Positions 1-8,904 of a stretch of 64,000 nucleotides of DNA are shown here, one piece after another (position 1 is the stretch's first letter; every line of letters starts with the position of its first letter). Below the pieces are notes generated by a model. It did not search any database and was not told the DNA's origin. It was given only the letters and a program-made list of their open reading frames with translations. The translations under genes were made by a program, and so were the position numbers. The DNA is from Staphylococcus auricularis. GTDB lineage: Bacteria; Bacillota; Bacilli; Staphylococcales; Staphylococcaceae. The stretch lies in the NCBI RefSeq assembly GCF_001500315.1, contig NZ_LLER01000002.1:62001-126000 (forward strand). Reading direction: 5' to 3'.

Positions 1-191
1 CGTTCGATGCCGGCTTTTAAAGTAATCGTTGAACTTGGGCAGGTACCACAAGCACCGTGTAGTTGTAGTTTTACGATACCATCTTCAACGTCAACGAGTG
101 AGCAGTCACCGCCGTCTCTGAGTAAGAATGGACGTAATTTTTCAATGACTTCAGCCACTTGGTCGAACATGGTTGCATTTTCAGTAGGCAT
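1..191 (-). CDS. nfu: NifU C-terminal domain Fe-S scaffold (Nfu), 3' end cut by window edge
   Basis: Only the first 63 codons are present; the gene runs off the left edge. The reverse strand starts with ATG at 191, preceded by AAAGGAGG at good spacing. The protein begins [20 protein letters not shown] and contains RDGGDCSL and the CGTCPSS motif, whose CxxC ligates the iron-sulfur cluster in NifU C-terminal domain proteins. These small cytosolic proteins carry assembled clusters to target apoproteins such as aconitase. The gene is divergent from the yuzD-like gene at 409 and sits in a cluster rich in Fe-S and thiol proteins. The family call is firm. Confidence 0.9.
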   Translation of the reverse strand, partial: MPTENATMFDQVAEVIEKLRPFLLRDGGDCSLVDVEDGIVKLQLHGACGTCPSSTITLKAGIE

Positions 192-408
192 TTAAGATGC
201 CTCCTTTCAACTTAAGTAATTCGTCTCGTTATGATTATGATTTAATTATAAAAGAAACACCTAGAAAAATCCATCATTCCATTTAATTTTAAAGATGAGG
301 ATAAGCGATTAACTTTACTTTAACAAGGGGGATGCGCTACAGTAAAGCTAGATATGTTTGACGCGTTACAAGCGAGGTAAAACGTGAAGCTACAAGGGGG
401 ATATAAAG

Positions 409-735
409 ATGAAAAAGATCAGTGTCGTAGTCTATGGAGCAGATGTTGTGTGTGCAAGTTGTGTCAACGCACCGACTTCTAAAAATACGTATGACTGGTT
501 ACAACCGTTACTCAAAAGAAAATATCCAGATATCGACTTTGAATATACGTATATCGATATTGAAAAGGATACAGAAAACCTTTCAGATCACGATCAACAT
601 TATATTGAACAAATTGAACAAGACGAATTATTCTATCCACTCATCACAATGGATGATGAATATGTTGCGGATGGATTTATTCAGTTAAAAGATATTACGA
701 GATTCTTAGACAATTACCAAGGTCATACCGTTTAA
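409..735 (+). CDS. YuzD-like thioredoxin-fold protein (DUF1462)
   Basis: This 108-residue protein starts MKKISVVVYGADVVCASC and has a Cys-x-x-Cys (CASC) after the first strand, followed by alternating strand/helix segments typical of a thioredoxin-like fold. It matches the YuzD/DUF1462 family of Firmicutes, which lacks an assigned reaction. The start is supported by AAGGGGG about 9 bases upstream. It lies divergently next to nfu and convergently to a type II NADH dehydrogenase, the arrangement seen around yuzD/yutI in bacilli. A role in thiol or Fe-S chemistry is an inference from neighbours and the CxxC only. Confidence 0.8.
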   Translation: MKKISVVVYGADVVCASCVNAPTSKNTYDWLQPLLKRKYPDIDFEYTYIDIEKDTENLSDHDQHYIEQIEQDELFYPLITMDDEYVADGFIQLKDITRFLDNYQGHTV

Positions 736-762
736 GTGTAAAAAATGAGAAAGTGATATAGA

Positions 763-798
763 AATAGCAGGGTGGCATTATCATGCCATCCTGCTATT
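763..798. terminator. Bidirectional terminator between yuzD-like gene and ndhF
   Basis: A 16-bp stem (AATAGCAGGGTGGCAT with one G-U pair) closes a TATC tetraloop. It lies between two convergent genes and could end transcription from either side, although the T-runs are short. Confidence 0.75.
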
Positions 799-825
799 AT
801 TCGTGTATTGGTTAAAAGTTCGGGA

Positions 826-1890
826 TTAACCATTGTGATATTTATAGAGCCATAGTACCCCTGATTTTAAAATAGAGGCTAAGCGACCTGTCACTGTCCG
901 ATCCATGATATAAGCAAAACCTTGTTTGTCTCCTAAAGAACCTAAGAAACCTTGAATTTTGATCTCAGGCATTTTTTCAGGAAGCGGCTTGCCTTCCCAT
1001 TGTGTTTTAAGGACATGTGCGATTTGGTCACCTTGATTTTCAGCGAGTTGCGCACTTGGCGCAAATGGTAATTCTGCGCAGTCACCAACCACATAAACAT
1101 TAGGGTAGGTTGGCACTTGATGATATTGGTTCAAGATAACACGGCCACTTTTACTTGTATCAATTGGCAATTGACGTACAATTTCAACCGGTTGGATTCC
1201 TGCTGTCCATACGACAAGATCGAGTGATTCAGGTTGGTCATTATTGTAAATAACACCTGGTTCAACTTTCGTAATATTAGAATTTGCGACGACATTGACG
1301 TTGTTTTTCTTGAACCATTTTGCAATATAACGGCTTAATTTTTCAGGAAAGGCAGGAAGGATGCGTTCACCACGATCGTAGAGAATGACGTTTAAATCTT
1401 TACGACTTTCACGTAATTCGCTCGCGAGTTCAATACCGCTGAGTCCAGCCCCCACGATACCGACTGAAGCATCTTTCGGCAGTTCACTGATATGTAAAAA
1501 TGTATCTCTCGATTTAGAAAGTGTTTGAATACTGTGCGTGTGTTCCTCTGCACCAGGTACATTATGGTATTTGTCTTCACAACCTAAACCGATAATGAGC
1601 TCATCGTAATCGACCTTGTTGTTACCCACAGTGATGATTTGACCGTCTAAGTCGATATCAGTGATTTCACCATATACGATGTTGAGTTGATCAGATTGTG
1701 GAAATTCAATTCTTAAATCCTTATCTGATTTCGTTCCTGCTGCAAGTTCGTAAAATTCTGGTTTTAAACTATGATATGGCATGCGGTCAATTAGTGTAAT
1801 GACATAGTCATCCGGTATAGCGTTGGGTAATATACAAGATAAGATACGCATATTACCATAGCCTCCACCAAGTAATACTAAGTTCTTCAT
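826..1890 (-). CDS. ndhF: Type II NADH dehydrogenase (NdhF-like)
   Basis: This 354-residue flavoprotein has an N-terminal FAD-binding dinucleotide fold (LVLLGGGYGNMR), a second NAD-binding fold near residues 140-165 (VGIVGAGLSGIELASEL) and the conserved VYVVGDCAE motif near 270 that contacts FAD. It belongs to the single-subunit, non-proton-pumping NADH:quinone oxidoreductases that feed menaquinone at the membrane face. The C-terminus (SGVLWLYKYHNG) is the usual amphipathic membrane anchor. A second, longer NDH-2 lies at 3533-4747. S. aureus has the same pair, called NdhF and NdhC, and I assign the symbol by that synteny. Its start is ATG preceded by AAGGGG on the minus strand. Confidence 0.85.
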   Translation of the reverse strand: MKNLVLLGGGYGNMRILSCILPNAIPDDYVITLIDRMPYHSLKPEFYELAAGTKSDKDLRIEFPQSDQLNIVYGEITDIDLDGQIITVGNNKVDYDELIIGLGCEDKYHNVPGAEEHTHSIQTLSKSRDTFLHISELPKDASVGIVGAGLSGIELASELRESRKDLNVILYDRGERILPAFPEKLSRYIAKWFKKNNVNVVANSNITKVEPGVIYNNDQPESLDLVVWTAGIQPVEIVRQLPIDTSKSGRVILNQYHQVPTYPNVYVVGDCAELPFAPSAQLAENQGDQIAHVLKTQWEGKPLPEKMPEIKIQGFLGSLGDKQGFAYIMDRTVTGRLASILKSGVLWLYKYHNG

Positions 1891-2374
1891 TTCTCAATAC
1901 CCCTTTATTTAAAATTATTTCTGGCGCTAGCTCATTAAATTACGTTATGTTGATTCCCCTTTAATCACGTGCGTCATATTTACTGCGTGAAATGTGATGC
2001 ACTAGCCCCTAACATATAAAATGAAACATAGCGTCGTGATGTCTTGTTACATATATGATATCGTTATTTCATCATATCGTGTGGCGTTATTTATTGAACG
2101 ACAATGTATGTACAAGACGATCGCGTCTCATGGAAACTATGTTTTGTTCAATTTCATTATAAACGTTTTCAAATATGACTACAAACAAATTTGATAAAAT
2201 TGTGACAACCGTTGAAATAGCAGTATTTTCCAACTATAGAAAGGGAATTTGAAGCAAAGTTTTCATAAGATTTAAAGATGAGATTCCGCGTCATATTTTT
2301 AAGCAAGTTATTAAGCAGGAGCGGTTTGAATTTGATATAATACAACAATCGATAATTTATTGAGAGGGTGTCAA
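1891..2374. other. Divergent intergenic region, ndhF / yuzB-like
   Basis: This gap of about 480 bases separates two divergent genes and must hold both promoters. A TATAAT hexamer at 2336-2341 fits the yuzB-like gene, but no good -35 sits at 17 bases. I saw no convincing operator, hairpin or small gene here. Confidence 0.5.
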
Positions 2375-2611
2375 ATGAATCCAATAGTAGAATTCTGCAT
2401 ATCAAATATGGCAAAAGGCGGAGATTACGTTTATAATGAATTAGACAAAGATCCGAATGTTGATGTGTTAGAATACGGTTGCTTACAATGTTGTGGGCTT
2501 TGCTCATCTTCGTTGTATGCATTAGTGAATGGCGATTTCGTCAAAGGCGATACACCTGAAGAATTGCTACAAAACATATACGATCACATTAAAGAAACTT
2601 GGATATTCTAA
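2375..2611 (+). CDS. YuzB-like protein (DUF1450)
   Basis: This 78-residue protein begins [19 protein letters not shown]. It is a DUF1450/YuzB family member of unknown function and carries a cluster of cysteines ([12 protein letters not shown]) at about residues 39-49, a likely metal or Fe-S ligand set. The reading frame extends upstream to TTG at 2360, but the ATG at 2375 follows GAGAGGGTG at proper spacing and gives the usual family N-terminus. It is followed after 57 bases by an A-type Fe-S carrier gene, which suggests shared expression and a job in Fe-S metabolism. That function is inferred. Confidence 0.82.
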   Translation: MNPIVEFCISNMAKGGDYVYNELDKDPNVDVLEYGCLQCCGLCSSSLYALVNGDFVKGDTPEELLQNIYDHIKETWIF

Positions 2612-2668
2612 TCACATGAACATGATGATATAGATAGTTCAATTTACGATATAAAGGAGTAGATTTTC

Positions 2669-3028
2669 ATGTCTGCAATTAACTTAACAGAAGCTGCAGC
2701 ATACGAAGTAAAAGATATGCTGAAACAAAATGAAATGGAAGATGGTTACTTAAAACTAAAAGTAAACGGTGGCGGATGTACCGGTTTAACTTACGGCATG
2801 TCAGCAGAAGAAGCACCAGGAGAAAACGACGAAGTCAGCGAATTCTACGGTTTAAAAGTGTTAGTAGATAGAGACGATATTCCCGTTTTAAACGGTACGA
2901 CCATCGACTTCAAACAATCATTGATGGGTGGCGGTTTCCAAATTGAGAATCCAAACGCCATTGCATCTTGTGGTTGTGGTAGTTCTTTCCGCACAGCTAA
3001 AGTAGCGGGTACACCTGAAGATTGCTAA
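2669..3028 (+). CDS. HesB/IscA-type (A-type) Fe-S carrier protein
   Basis: This 119-residue protein has the three conserved cysteines of A-type carriers: one in NGGGCTGLTYG near residue 38 and the C-terminal pair in ASCGCGSSF near residue 104. These proteins bind a [2Fe-2S]/[4Fe-4S] cluster and pass it to apoenzymes. The start codon is preceded by AAAGGAG. Only the conserved motif order is visible, so I cannot say whether it corresponds to SufA or ErpA. It sits between the yuzB-like gene and ndhC, and ends before a strong terminator. Confidence 0.87.
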   Translation: MSAINLTEAAAYEVKDMLKQNEMEDGYLKLKVNGGGCTGLTYGMSAEEAPGENDEVSEFYGLKVLVDRDDIPVLNGTTIDFKQSLMGGGFQIENPNAIASCGCGSSFRTAKVAGTPEDC

Positions 3029-3094
3029 TCCATTTTGTTTCCAGCGTGTACAGTTTCATTTGATGAAACAAGATTGAGACATGAATACATTGAG

Positions 3095-3138
3095 CAAGGC
3101 ATGACTTCTAACTGATTTAGATTGTGCCTTGTTTTTTT
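3095..3138 (+). terminator. Intrinsic terminator after A-type carrier gene
   Basis: The arms CAAGGCA (3095-3101) and TGCCTTG (3125-3131) pair and are followed by seven T residues. Confidence 0.8.
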
Positions 3139-3532
3139 ATGAAAATATTTATGAAAATCCATATATCATTTGATTAGTGCTTGAAAAGATAAGGTAAAAA
3201 CTATAAAATTAAATGTGGATGAAAAATGTCTTTTCTATGAATAGTTTGCAAAAATTGGGGTATATATATAGATATCGTAGCTGTGTTACATATAATAATA
3301 TTAACTTCATTTATTAAAATGGAGTGATTTTATTTACGTCACACAGTTTTAAATATTTGCGTAAGTCGTGCAGGATAAACATGAATTGTAGTGTGTTTAT
3401 TACGGTTTGATAGAGAATTGCCTCAAATGACAAACAGTTAACAACAGCGCTTAGCGGTGGCTACATCACGTTATGTGGTATAGCGAAAGACTGTAGTGCA
3501 ACAAAATATTAACGAAAGTTTAGGTGAATATA
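3139..3532 (+). promoter_or_regulatory. Long AT-rich leader upstream of ndhC
   Basis: About 390 bases separate the preceding terminator from the ndhC start. A TATAAT at 3291-3296 is a possible -10, with no clear -35. If it is used, the mRNA would have a 5' leader of more than 200 bases. That leader contains a small hairpin near 3450-3485 built on GCTA-CAT / ATG-TAGC. No known riboswitch consensus and no Rex-type TTGTGA...TCACAA palindrome was recognised. Confidence 0.35.
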
Positions 3533-4747
3533 ATGGCTCAAGAACGTAAAAAAGTAGTAGTTTTAGGTGCAGGTTACGCTGGCTTACAAACAGTTACTAA
3601 ATTACAAAAACAACTTCCTAAAGATGAAGCAGAAATTACTTTAATCAACAAAAATGATTACCACTACGAATCAACATTACTTCATGAAGCTTCAGTAGGT
3701 ACAAGAAGCTATGAAGATATCATTTATCCTATCAGCAGTGCGATAAATGAAGATAAAGTAAACTTCATTAAAGGTGAAGTTACTAAAATTGATCGCAACG
3801 CTAAAAAAGTTGAAACAGACGCAGGTGTATTCAACTTCGATATCTTAGTTGTCGCTTTAGGTTTCGAACCTGAAACATTTGGTATCGACGGAATGAAAGA
3901 CTATGCATTCCAAATCGAAAACATCTTAACTGCACGTAAATTATCTCGTCACATCGAAGATAAATTTGCGAACTACGCAGCTTCTAAAGACAAAGATGAC
4001 AAAGACTTAGCTATCTTAGTTGGTGGTGCTGGATTCACAGGTATCGAATTCTTAGGTGAATTAACTGAACGTGTTCCAGAACTTTGCAACAAATACGGCG
4101 TAGATCCTAACAAAGTTAAAATCACTTGTGTAGAAGCTATGTCTAAAATCTTACCTCAATTCTCAGAAGAACTTGTTAACTACGCAGTTAACTACTTAGA
4201 AGAAAGAGGTATTGAATTCAGAATCGGTACACCTATCACAGCTACTAACGAAAAAGGTTTCGTAGTTAAAGTAGGCGACGATGAAAAAGAAGAACAATTA
4301 GAAGCTAACACTACTGTATGGGCAGCTGGTGTTCGAGGTAACCACATCATGGATGACGCATTCGAAGGCGTTAAACGTGGTCGTATCATCAACAGCCAAG
4401 ACTTAACAATCGATGGCTACGATGACATCTTCGTTATCGGTGACTGCTCAGCATTCATCCCAGAAGGCGAAGAACGTCCATTACCAACAACAGCTCAAAT
4501 CGCTATGCAACAAGGTGAACATACTGCTAAAAACATCGAACTCTTATTACACGGTCAACCAACAGTTCCATTCAACTTCGTTAACCGTGGTACAGTTTGC
4601 TCACTAGGTCAACATGATGGTATCGGTACTGTTTACGGTAAAGATATCAAAGGTAAAAAAGCTTCATTCTTGAAAAAAGTTATCGATACACGTTCTATCT
4701 TCAAACTTGGCGGTATCGGCTTAGCTTACAAAAAAGGTAAATTTTAA
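3533..4747 (+). CDS. ndhC: Type II NADH dehydrogenase (NdhC-like)
   Basis: This 404-residue NADH:menaquinone oxidoreductase starts [20 protein letters not shown] (FAD fold). It has a second Rossmann motif near residue 157 ([16 protein letters not shown]), [12 protein letters not shown] near 300 and an amphipathic C-terminal membrane anchor. The frame is open from a GTG at 3524, but AGGTGA at 3522-3527 places initiation at ATG 3533. Codon use is strikingly uniform, which is typical of a highly expressed staphylococcal gene and differs from ndhF. It would be the main respiratory entry point for NADH, since no complex I genes are seen here. It is transcribed alone. Confidence 0.92.
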   Translation: MAQERKKVVVLGAGYAGLQTVTKLQKQLPKDEAEITLINKNDYHYESTLLHEASVGTRSYEDIIYPISSAINEDKVNFIKGEVTKIDRNAKKVETDAGVFNFDILVVALGFEPETFGIDGMKDYAFQIENILTARKLSRHIEDKFANYAASKDKDDKDLAILVGGAGFTGIEFLGELTERVPELCNKYGVDPNKVKITCVEAMSKILPQFSEELVNYAVNYLEERGIEFRIGTPITATNEKGFVVKVGDDEKEEQLEANTTVWAAGVRGNHIMDDAFEGVKRGRIINSQDLTIDGYDDIFVIGDCSAFIPEGEERPLPTTAQIAMQQGEHTAKNIELLLHGQPTVPFNFVNRGTVCSLGQHDGIGTVYGKDIKGKKASFLKKVIDTRSIFKLGGIGLAYKKGKF

Positions 4748-4801
4748 TTCATAACTAAACTTAAAATAGAATGACCATATGAATAGGTCATCACTGAGAA
4801 G

Positions 4802-4853
4802 GAGTGAGACAGAGATCAAGTGTAAACTTAGGTTTCTGTTTCGCTCTTTTTTT
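4802..4853 (+). terminator. Intrinsic terminator after ndhC
   Basis: A 14-bp stem (4802-4815 with 4833-4846) pairs fully if G-U pairs are allowed, and is followed by seven T residues. Confidence 0.85.
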
Positions 4854-4876
4854 ATTAAACAAAAAGGGGGATCCAC

Positions 4877-6313
4877 ATGACAACACAGTTTACATATCAT
4901 AGTAAAAGAATTTCTAACACCGTGATTTTAGGATTGTCAGAAGAACTTGAGGCGTTATCTCAACTTGAACTCGAACAACAGAATCTAGTTAAAGACTTAA
5001 CAGAATTAGAAGATTTGAACATGGTGACGCGTGATGTTGGACGCATCAACTCAACACTTTATCATCTAAATGGACAACCGATAAGACTCGTAACAGTAGG
5101 TTTAGGTACGTTAAAAGAAGCTACTGAAACGACGTTATCACGTGCATTTGGTTATCTGTTCCAATTTTTAAAGCAAGAAAAGATCACTCACGCTGATTTA
5201 TTATTTGAAACGTTAGATTTAACTGAATCTACTGACCAAATAGCTGAAGTCATGGGTATTCAAAGTGAGCGTGCGATTTATCGATTTGATAGTTTTAAAA
5301 CATCTGAGAAAACAGCTTACGAATTGAACCTCAATATCATAGAATCAGACGAAGCCTTTTCAAATTCAGTTAATCAAGGTCAAATCATCGGACAAAGTAT
5401 AAACTTGGCACGTAATTTTAGTCAATTAACACCGAACATCTTAACGCCTGCGTACTATGCCAAACTCATCGAACAACACTTCGCTCAAAGTACGGTCGAA
5501 GTCGATATCAAAAATGGTGAATCACTCGAACGAGAAGGCTTTGGACTCATCCACGCAGTAGGAAAAGGATCCATGCACGAACCTGCACTTGTGACGTTAA
5601 CGTATCATGGCGGACCACAAGATGCGTCTCCGATTGCGCTAGTAGGTAAAGGCATTACTTATGATTCAGGTGGCTATTCCATCAAAACAAAAACAGGTAT
5701 GCAAGAGATGAAATTTGATATGTGTGGTTCAGCGAATGTCGTCGCAATGATTGAAGCAGCACGTCAGCTTAAATTACCTGTGAATCTCGTTGGAGTATTA
5801 GCGATTGCTGAAAATATGATCAGTGATGCAGCCATGAAACCAGACGACGTGTTCTATGCGCACAGTGGTGAGTCTGTCGAGGTATTAAACAGTGATGCAG
5901 AAGGACGCTTAGTATTAGGTGACGCAGTGCATTATGCGAGCCAATTTAATCCTAAAGTCATCATGGATTTTGCGACACTCACAGGGGCAGCGATTGTAGC
6001 GCTTGGTGAAGATAAAGCAGCAGTCTTTAAAAATAATGATGAGACGCCATTGAGCGACATTTTAACCTTGGCAGAACAATATGGTGAATCTCTGTTCGAA
6101 CTCCCAGTGACTCAAACTGAACAGCAACGTATACGTCAATCTGATGTGGCCGATTTAGTGAATCATACAAATAAACAAGGAAAAGCACTGTTTGCAGCGG
6201 CCTTTATTGGTCATTTCGCTGGTGAGACACCTCATTTACACTTTGATGTGGCTGGACGGCTACCACACCCGTTGCGTCTTATAATGGGCCTAAAGGGCCA
6301 ACAGGCGTCTTAG
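4877..6313 (+). CDS. Leucyl aminopeptidase family protein (M17)
   Basis: This 478-residue metallopeptidase has M17 signatures in its C-terminal half. KGITYDSGGYSIK near residue 255 supplies metal-binding Lys/Asp and the active-site Lys, and NSDAEGRLVLGDA near residue 338 supplies metal ligands and the catalytic Arg. These enzymes form hexamers with two divalent metals and release N-terminal residues from peptides. The start follows AAAAAGGGGG. It precedes a YuiF-type transporter, the same pair as yuiE-yuiF in Bacillus, consistent with peptide or amino-acid recycling. The N-terminal domain is divergent, as usual for this family. Confidence 0.88.
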   Translation: MTTQFTYHSKRISNTVILGLSEELEALSQLELEQQNLVKDLTELEDLNMVTRDVGRINSTLYHLNGQPIRLVTVGLGTLKEATETTLSRAFGYLFQFLKQEKITHADLLFETLDLTESTDQIAEVMGIQSERAIYRFDSFKTSEKTAYELNLNIIESDEAFSNSVNQGQIIGQSINLARNFSQLTPNILTPAYYAKLIEQHFAQSTVEVDIKNGESLEREGFGLIHAVGKGSMHEPALVTLTYHGGPQDASPIALVGKGITYDSGGYSIKTKTGMQEMKFDMCGSANVVAMIEAARQLKLPVNLVGVLAIAENMISDAAMKPDDVFYAHSGESVEVLNSDAEGRLVLGDAVHYASQFNPKVIMDFATLTGAAIVALGEDKAAVFKNNDETPLSDILTLAEQYGESLFELPVTQTEQQRIRQSDVADLVNHTNKQGKALFAAAFIGHFAGETPHLHFDVAGRLPHPLRLIMGLKGQQAS

Positions 6314-6331
6314 TACGTACAATCGTCGCAT

Positions 6332-6370
6332 GGTTACGTTCACTTTAGTGAACTTAACCGTGCTTTTTTT
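6332..6370 (+). terminator. Intrinsic terminator after aminopeptidase gene
   Basis: The perfect inverted repeat GTTCACTTTAGTGAAC at 6338-6353 is extended by GGTTA/TAACC and followed by a T-run from 6364. Confidence 0.8.
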
Positions 6371-6486
6371 ATTGTAGTCAAATAAATCCACAGCTTTATT
6401 AGCGTGTATTGACATTTATTTCGTGAATTGATACCATTAGCTCTATTAACACTTTAGTCCGCTAATGAGATAAAGGAGTGGGAACT

Positions 6487-7803
6487 TTGCTAAACGCTGT
6501 GGTCATAGCAGTCATACTGATGGTCGTACTCTGTTTACTTCGGTTGAACGTCGTAATCAGCTTGTTTATCAGTGCGATTGTTGGAGGCTTAATCGCAGGT
6601 ATGAATGTCACTGAGGTCGTGACTGTTTTTACGGATAATATTGTTGATGGTGCAGAGGTTGCGTTAAGTTATGCGTTACTCGGGGGCTTTGCAGCATTAA
6701 TTTCTTATAGTGGGATTACCGACTATTTAGTAGGGAAAATGATTCAAGGAATCCACGCTGAAGATAGTAAGCAATCTCGTATTAAAGTCAAAGTGGTTCT
6801 CGTGGTTGCTTTACTCATTCTTAGTATTTTGAGTCAAAATTTAATACCCGTACATATTGCTTTTATCCCAATTGTGATTCCACCATTAATCAGTTTGTTT
6901 AATGAACTTCAAATGGATCGTCGCCAAATTGCGTTAATTTTAGGCTTCGGGTTATGTTTTCCTTATGTACTCATGCCTTATGGGTTTGGGCAAATTTTCC
7001 ACCAAATCATCGCAAATGGTTTTGACAAAGCGGATCATGCAATCGAATTTAATATGATTTGGAAGGCAATGCTTATTCCGTCATTAGGTTATATCGTCGG
7101 TTTGGTTTTAGGATTAATTTTCTACAGAAAACGTCGTCACTATGAGACGAAACAGCCAGCTGAGACATCTAACGTCGTAGAATTGAAACCTTACGTCATT
7201 GGGGTGACGATTGTAGCAATTATTGGTACTTTCTTCGTTCAAATGTTAACAGAGTCTATGATCTTTGGGGCTTTAGCAGGTGTACTCATCTTCTTTATTT
7301 CAGGCGTTTATAAATGGAAAAACATCGATCACCAGTTTGTTGAAGGGTTACAGTTAATGGCTTATATCGGTGTTGTGATATTAACTGCTAATGGTTTTGC
7401 GGGTGTGATGAATGAAACAGGAGATATTGAACATTTAGTACAAAGCATTAGCCAAGTGACAGGTGATCATAAGTTACTTAGTATCATCGTCATGTATGTC
7501 GTTGGACTCATCGTGACATTAGGCATTGGATCATCCTTTGCGACGATACCAGTCATTGCAGCGTTATTTATTCCACTCGGTGAAGCATTAGGATTGAGCA
7601 CGATGGCACTCATCGCATTAATCGGTACAGCGAGTGCGTTAGGTGACTCTGGTTCACCGGCTAGTGACTCTACATTAGGACCTACGGCAGGGCTAAATGT
7701 CGACGGACAACACGACCATATCAGAGATACTTGTATTCCAAACTTTGTCTTCTTTAATATTCCATTAATCATTTTTGGCACAATCGCTGCAATGGTTTTA
7801 TAA
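6487..7803 (+). CDS. YuiF-like Na+/H+ antiporter-family (NhaC-type) transporter
   Basis: This 438-residue integral membrane protein has about ten to twelve hydrophobic segments, beginning LLNAVVIAVILMVVLCLLRL. It resembles B. subtilis YuiF, annotated as an Na+/H+ antiporter-family or amino-acid transporter. A conserved polar stretch near the C-terminus, ALGDSGSPASDSTLGPTAGL, is a probable transport-site segment. Initiation is most likely at TTG 6487, eight bases after AAAGGAG, rather than at the GTG at 6478 that is part of the Shine-Dalgarno sequence. It follows the M17 peptidase gene, so export or uptake of amino acids is plausible. The substrate is not determined by sequence. Confidence 0.8.
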   Translation: MLNAVVIAVILMVVLCLLRLNVVISLFISAIVGGLIAGMNVTEVVTVFTDNIVDGAEVALSYALLGGFAALISYSGITDYLVGKMIQGIHAEDSKQSRIKVKVVLVVALLILSILSQNLIPVHIAFIPIVIPPLISLFNELQMDRRQIALILGFGLCFPYVLMPYGFGQIFHQIIANGFDKADHAIEFNMIWKAMLIPSLGYIVGLVLGLIFYRKRRHYETKQPAETSNVVELKPYVIGVTIVAIIGTFFVQMLTESMIFGALAGVLIFFISGVYKWKNIDHQFVEGLQLMAYIGVVILTANGFAGVMNETGDIEHLVQSISQVTGDHKLLSIIVMYVVGLIVTLGIGSSFATIPVIAALFIPLGEALGLSTMALIALIGTASALGDSGSPASDSTLGPTAGLNVDGQHDHIRDTCIPNFVFFNIPLIIFGTIAAMVL

Positions 7804-7850
7804 TGAATAGTAAGTAAACAATGAATAACGTTGAAGTGAGGATGAATGAA

Positions 7851-8228
7851 ATGGATACCAATATGTTAGAAACGTTAGGTATGGAAGTTGAAACACAAAA
7901 AGAAGGTTATGTTGTGATGTCCATGCCAGTGACAGATCGTGTAAAACAGCCCTTTGGCTATTTACACGGTGGTGCGAATTTAGCGCTAGGAGAAACGGCA
8001 TGCTCAATAGGAGCTGCATTGATGATTGATACGTCACAATACATTCCATTAGGGCTAGAAATGAATGCCAATCATATTGCATCTACGACGGAAGGCACGG
8101 TCTATGCGACAGCGAAAGTGCTTCATGCAGGCAAAACTACACAAGTATGGAATATCGACATTACAGATGACACAGGACGTTTAATCAGTGTCATGAGAGG
8201 CACGGTCGCTATCAAGCCCCGCAAATAA
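7851..8228 (+). CDS. Hotdog-fold acyl-CoA thioesterase (PaaI/MenI-like)
   Basis: This 125-residue protein of the PaaI thioesterase family carries the hotdog signature QPFGYLHGGANLALGETACS near residue 36, including the active-site His-Gly-Gly and a Glu on the following helix. The closest known relative by context and size is B. subtilis YuxO, a 1,4-dihydroxy-2-naphthoyl-CoA thioesterase (MenI) of menaquinone synthesis. That specificity is an inference. The frame is open from 7821, but AGTGAGG at 7836-7842 directs initiation to ATG 7851. It is probably co-transcribed with the upstream transporter. Confidence 0.8.
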   Translation: MDTNMLETLGMEVETQKEGYVVMSMPVTDRVKQPFGYLHGGANLALGETACSIGAALMIDTSQYIPLGLEMNANHIASTTEGTVYATAKVLHAGKTTQVWNIDITDDTGRLISVMRGTVAIKPRK

Positions 8229-8235
8229 TACAAGA

Positions 8236-8277
8236 AGCGCAGTGAAGTTGAACTTAATTACTTCATTGCGCTTTTTT
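8236..8277. terminator. Bidirectional terminator, thioesterase / DUF3139 gene
   Basis: The 13-bp stem AGCGCAGTGAAGT / ACTTCATTGCGCT (one G-U) is followed by six T residues on the plus strand. It lies between convergent genes. Confidence 0.8.
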
Positions 8278-8632
8278 ATTTAATATCATATGACTCTTTG
8301 AAATTTTTAGGTTTCTTTGCATTGCGTGGGAGATTTAAAAATGCATCTCCTACAATCTTATTATCTTCATCATAATAGTATTGATATACATTGTACGGTT
8401 CATCTTTAAAAACGACTTCATAATAGTTATACCCCGTATTATAAGAAAACATATTTTCTTCACTTTTGACTTTATCTTCCCAACCTTTTTGTTTAAAAAT
8501 TTGATGTACTTCTTGTTGTATTTTTTCTTCTTTATGTTTTTGATACATATACCTATCTAAACAAAACAATGAAATTATAATTGTTAAAATAATTACTATC
8601 ATCAAAGTAATTTTCAATACTTTTTTCATCAA
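8276..8632 (-). CDS. DUF3139 family small membrane-anchored protein
   Basis: This 118-residue protein has a basic start (MMKKVLK), one hydrophobic helix at about residues 8-25 and a charged extracellular part containing YYEVVFKDEPYNVYQYYYD. It resembles the DUF3139 proteins found in multiple copies in staphylococci, whose function is unknown. No lipobox cysteine is in the right place; the Cys at about 24 lies inside the helix. It is strongly AT-rich compared with its neighbours, which is typical of accessory small membrane proteins and may signal later acquisition. Confidence 0.65.
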   Translation of the reverse strand: MMKKVLKITLMIVIILTIIISLFCLDRYMYQKHKEEKIQQEVHQIFKQKGWEDKVKSEENMFSYNTGYNYYEVVFKDEPYNVYQYYYDEDNKIVGDAFLNLPRNAKKPKNFKESYDIK

Positions 8633-8828
8633 AAACTCCTTTAAATTAAAATTAAAGATGCATTCATATTATTATATTTTTATAATGTGCTAGTGCGTAT
8701 AATAAGTCAAATAATAGAAGAAATAAGTATGAAAAATAACCTTTATTAAAGGGTAAAGTTTAAATAGCTGGAAGCGTAAACGTAGAGGCTAGGAATTCTA
8801 AATTTGATGAAACAAAGTCATACAAAAA

Positions 8829-8860
8829 GGAAACATCGAAATAACGATTTCGGTGTTTCC
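8829..8860 (-). terminator. Hairpin/terminator downstream of FAD gene
   Basis: The 14-bp stem GGAAACATCGAAAT / ATTTCGGTGTTTCC has one mismatched (wobble-type) pair and an AACG loop. On the minus strand it is followed by TTTTT, so it can end transcription from the gene at 8964-10121. Confidence 0.7.
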
Positions 8861-8904
8861 TTCTCAATATATTATACTTTTGGATTACATATTAATGATA
8901 TAAA

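Noticed and set aside
228-260. PerR-like palindrome (TTATGATTTAATTATAA) before nfu
   Set aside because: The two half-sites are separated by three bases instead of one, so it does not match the 7-1-7 PerR box.
2169-2522. Open frame of 117 codons on the minus strand
   Set aside because: It overlaps the yuzB-like gene, has no ribosome site and shows low-complexity composition; it is a shadow of the coding strand and AT-rich flank.
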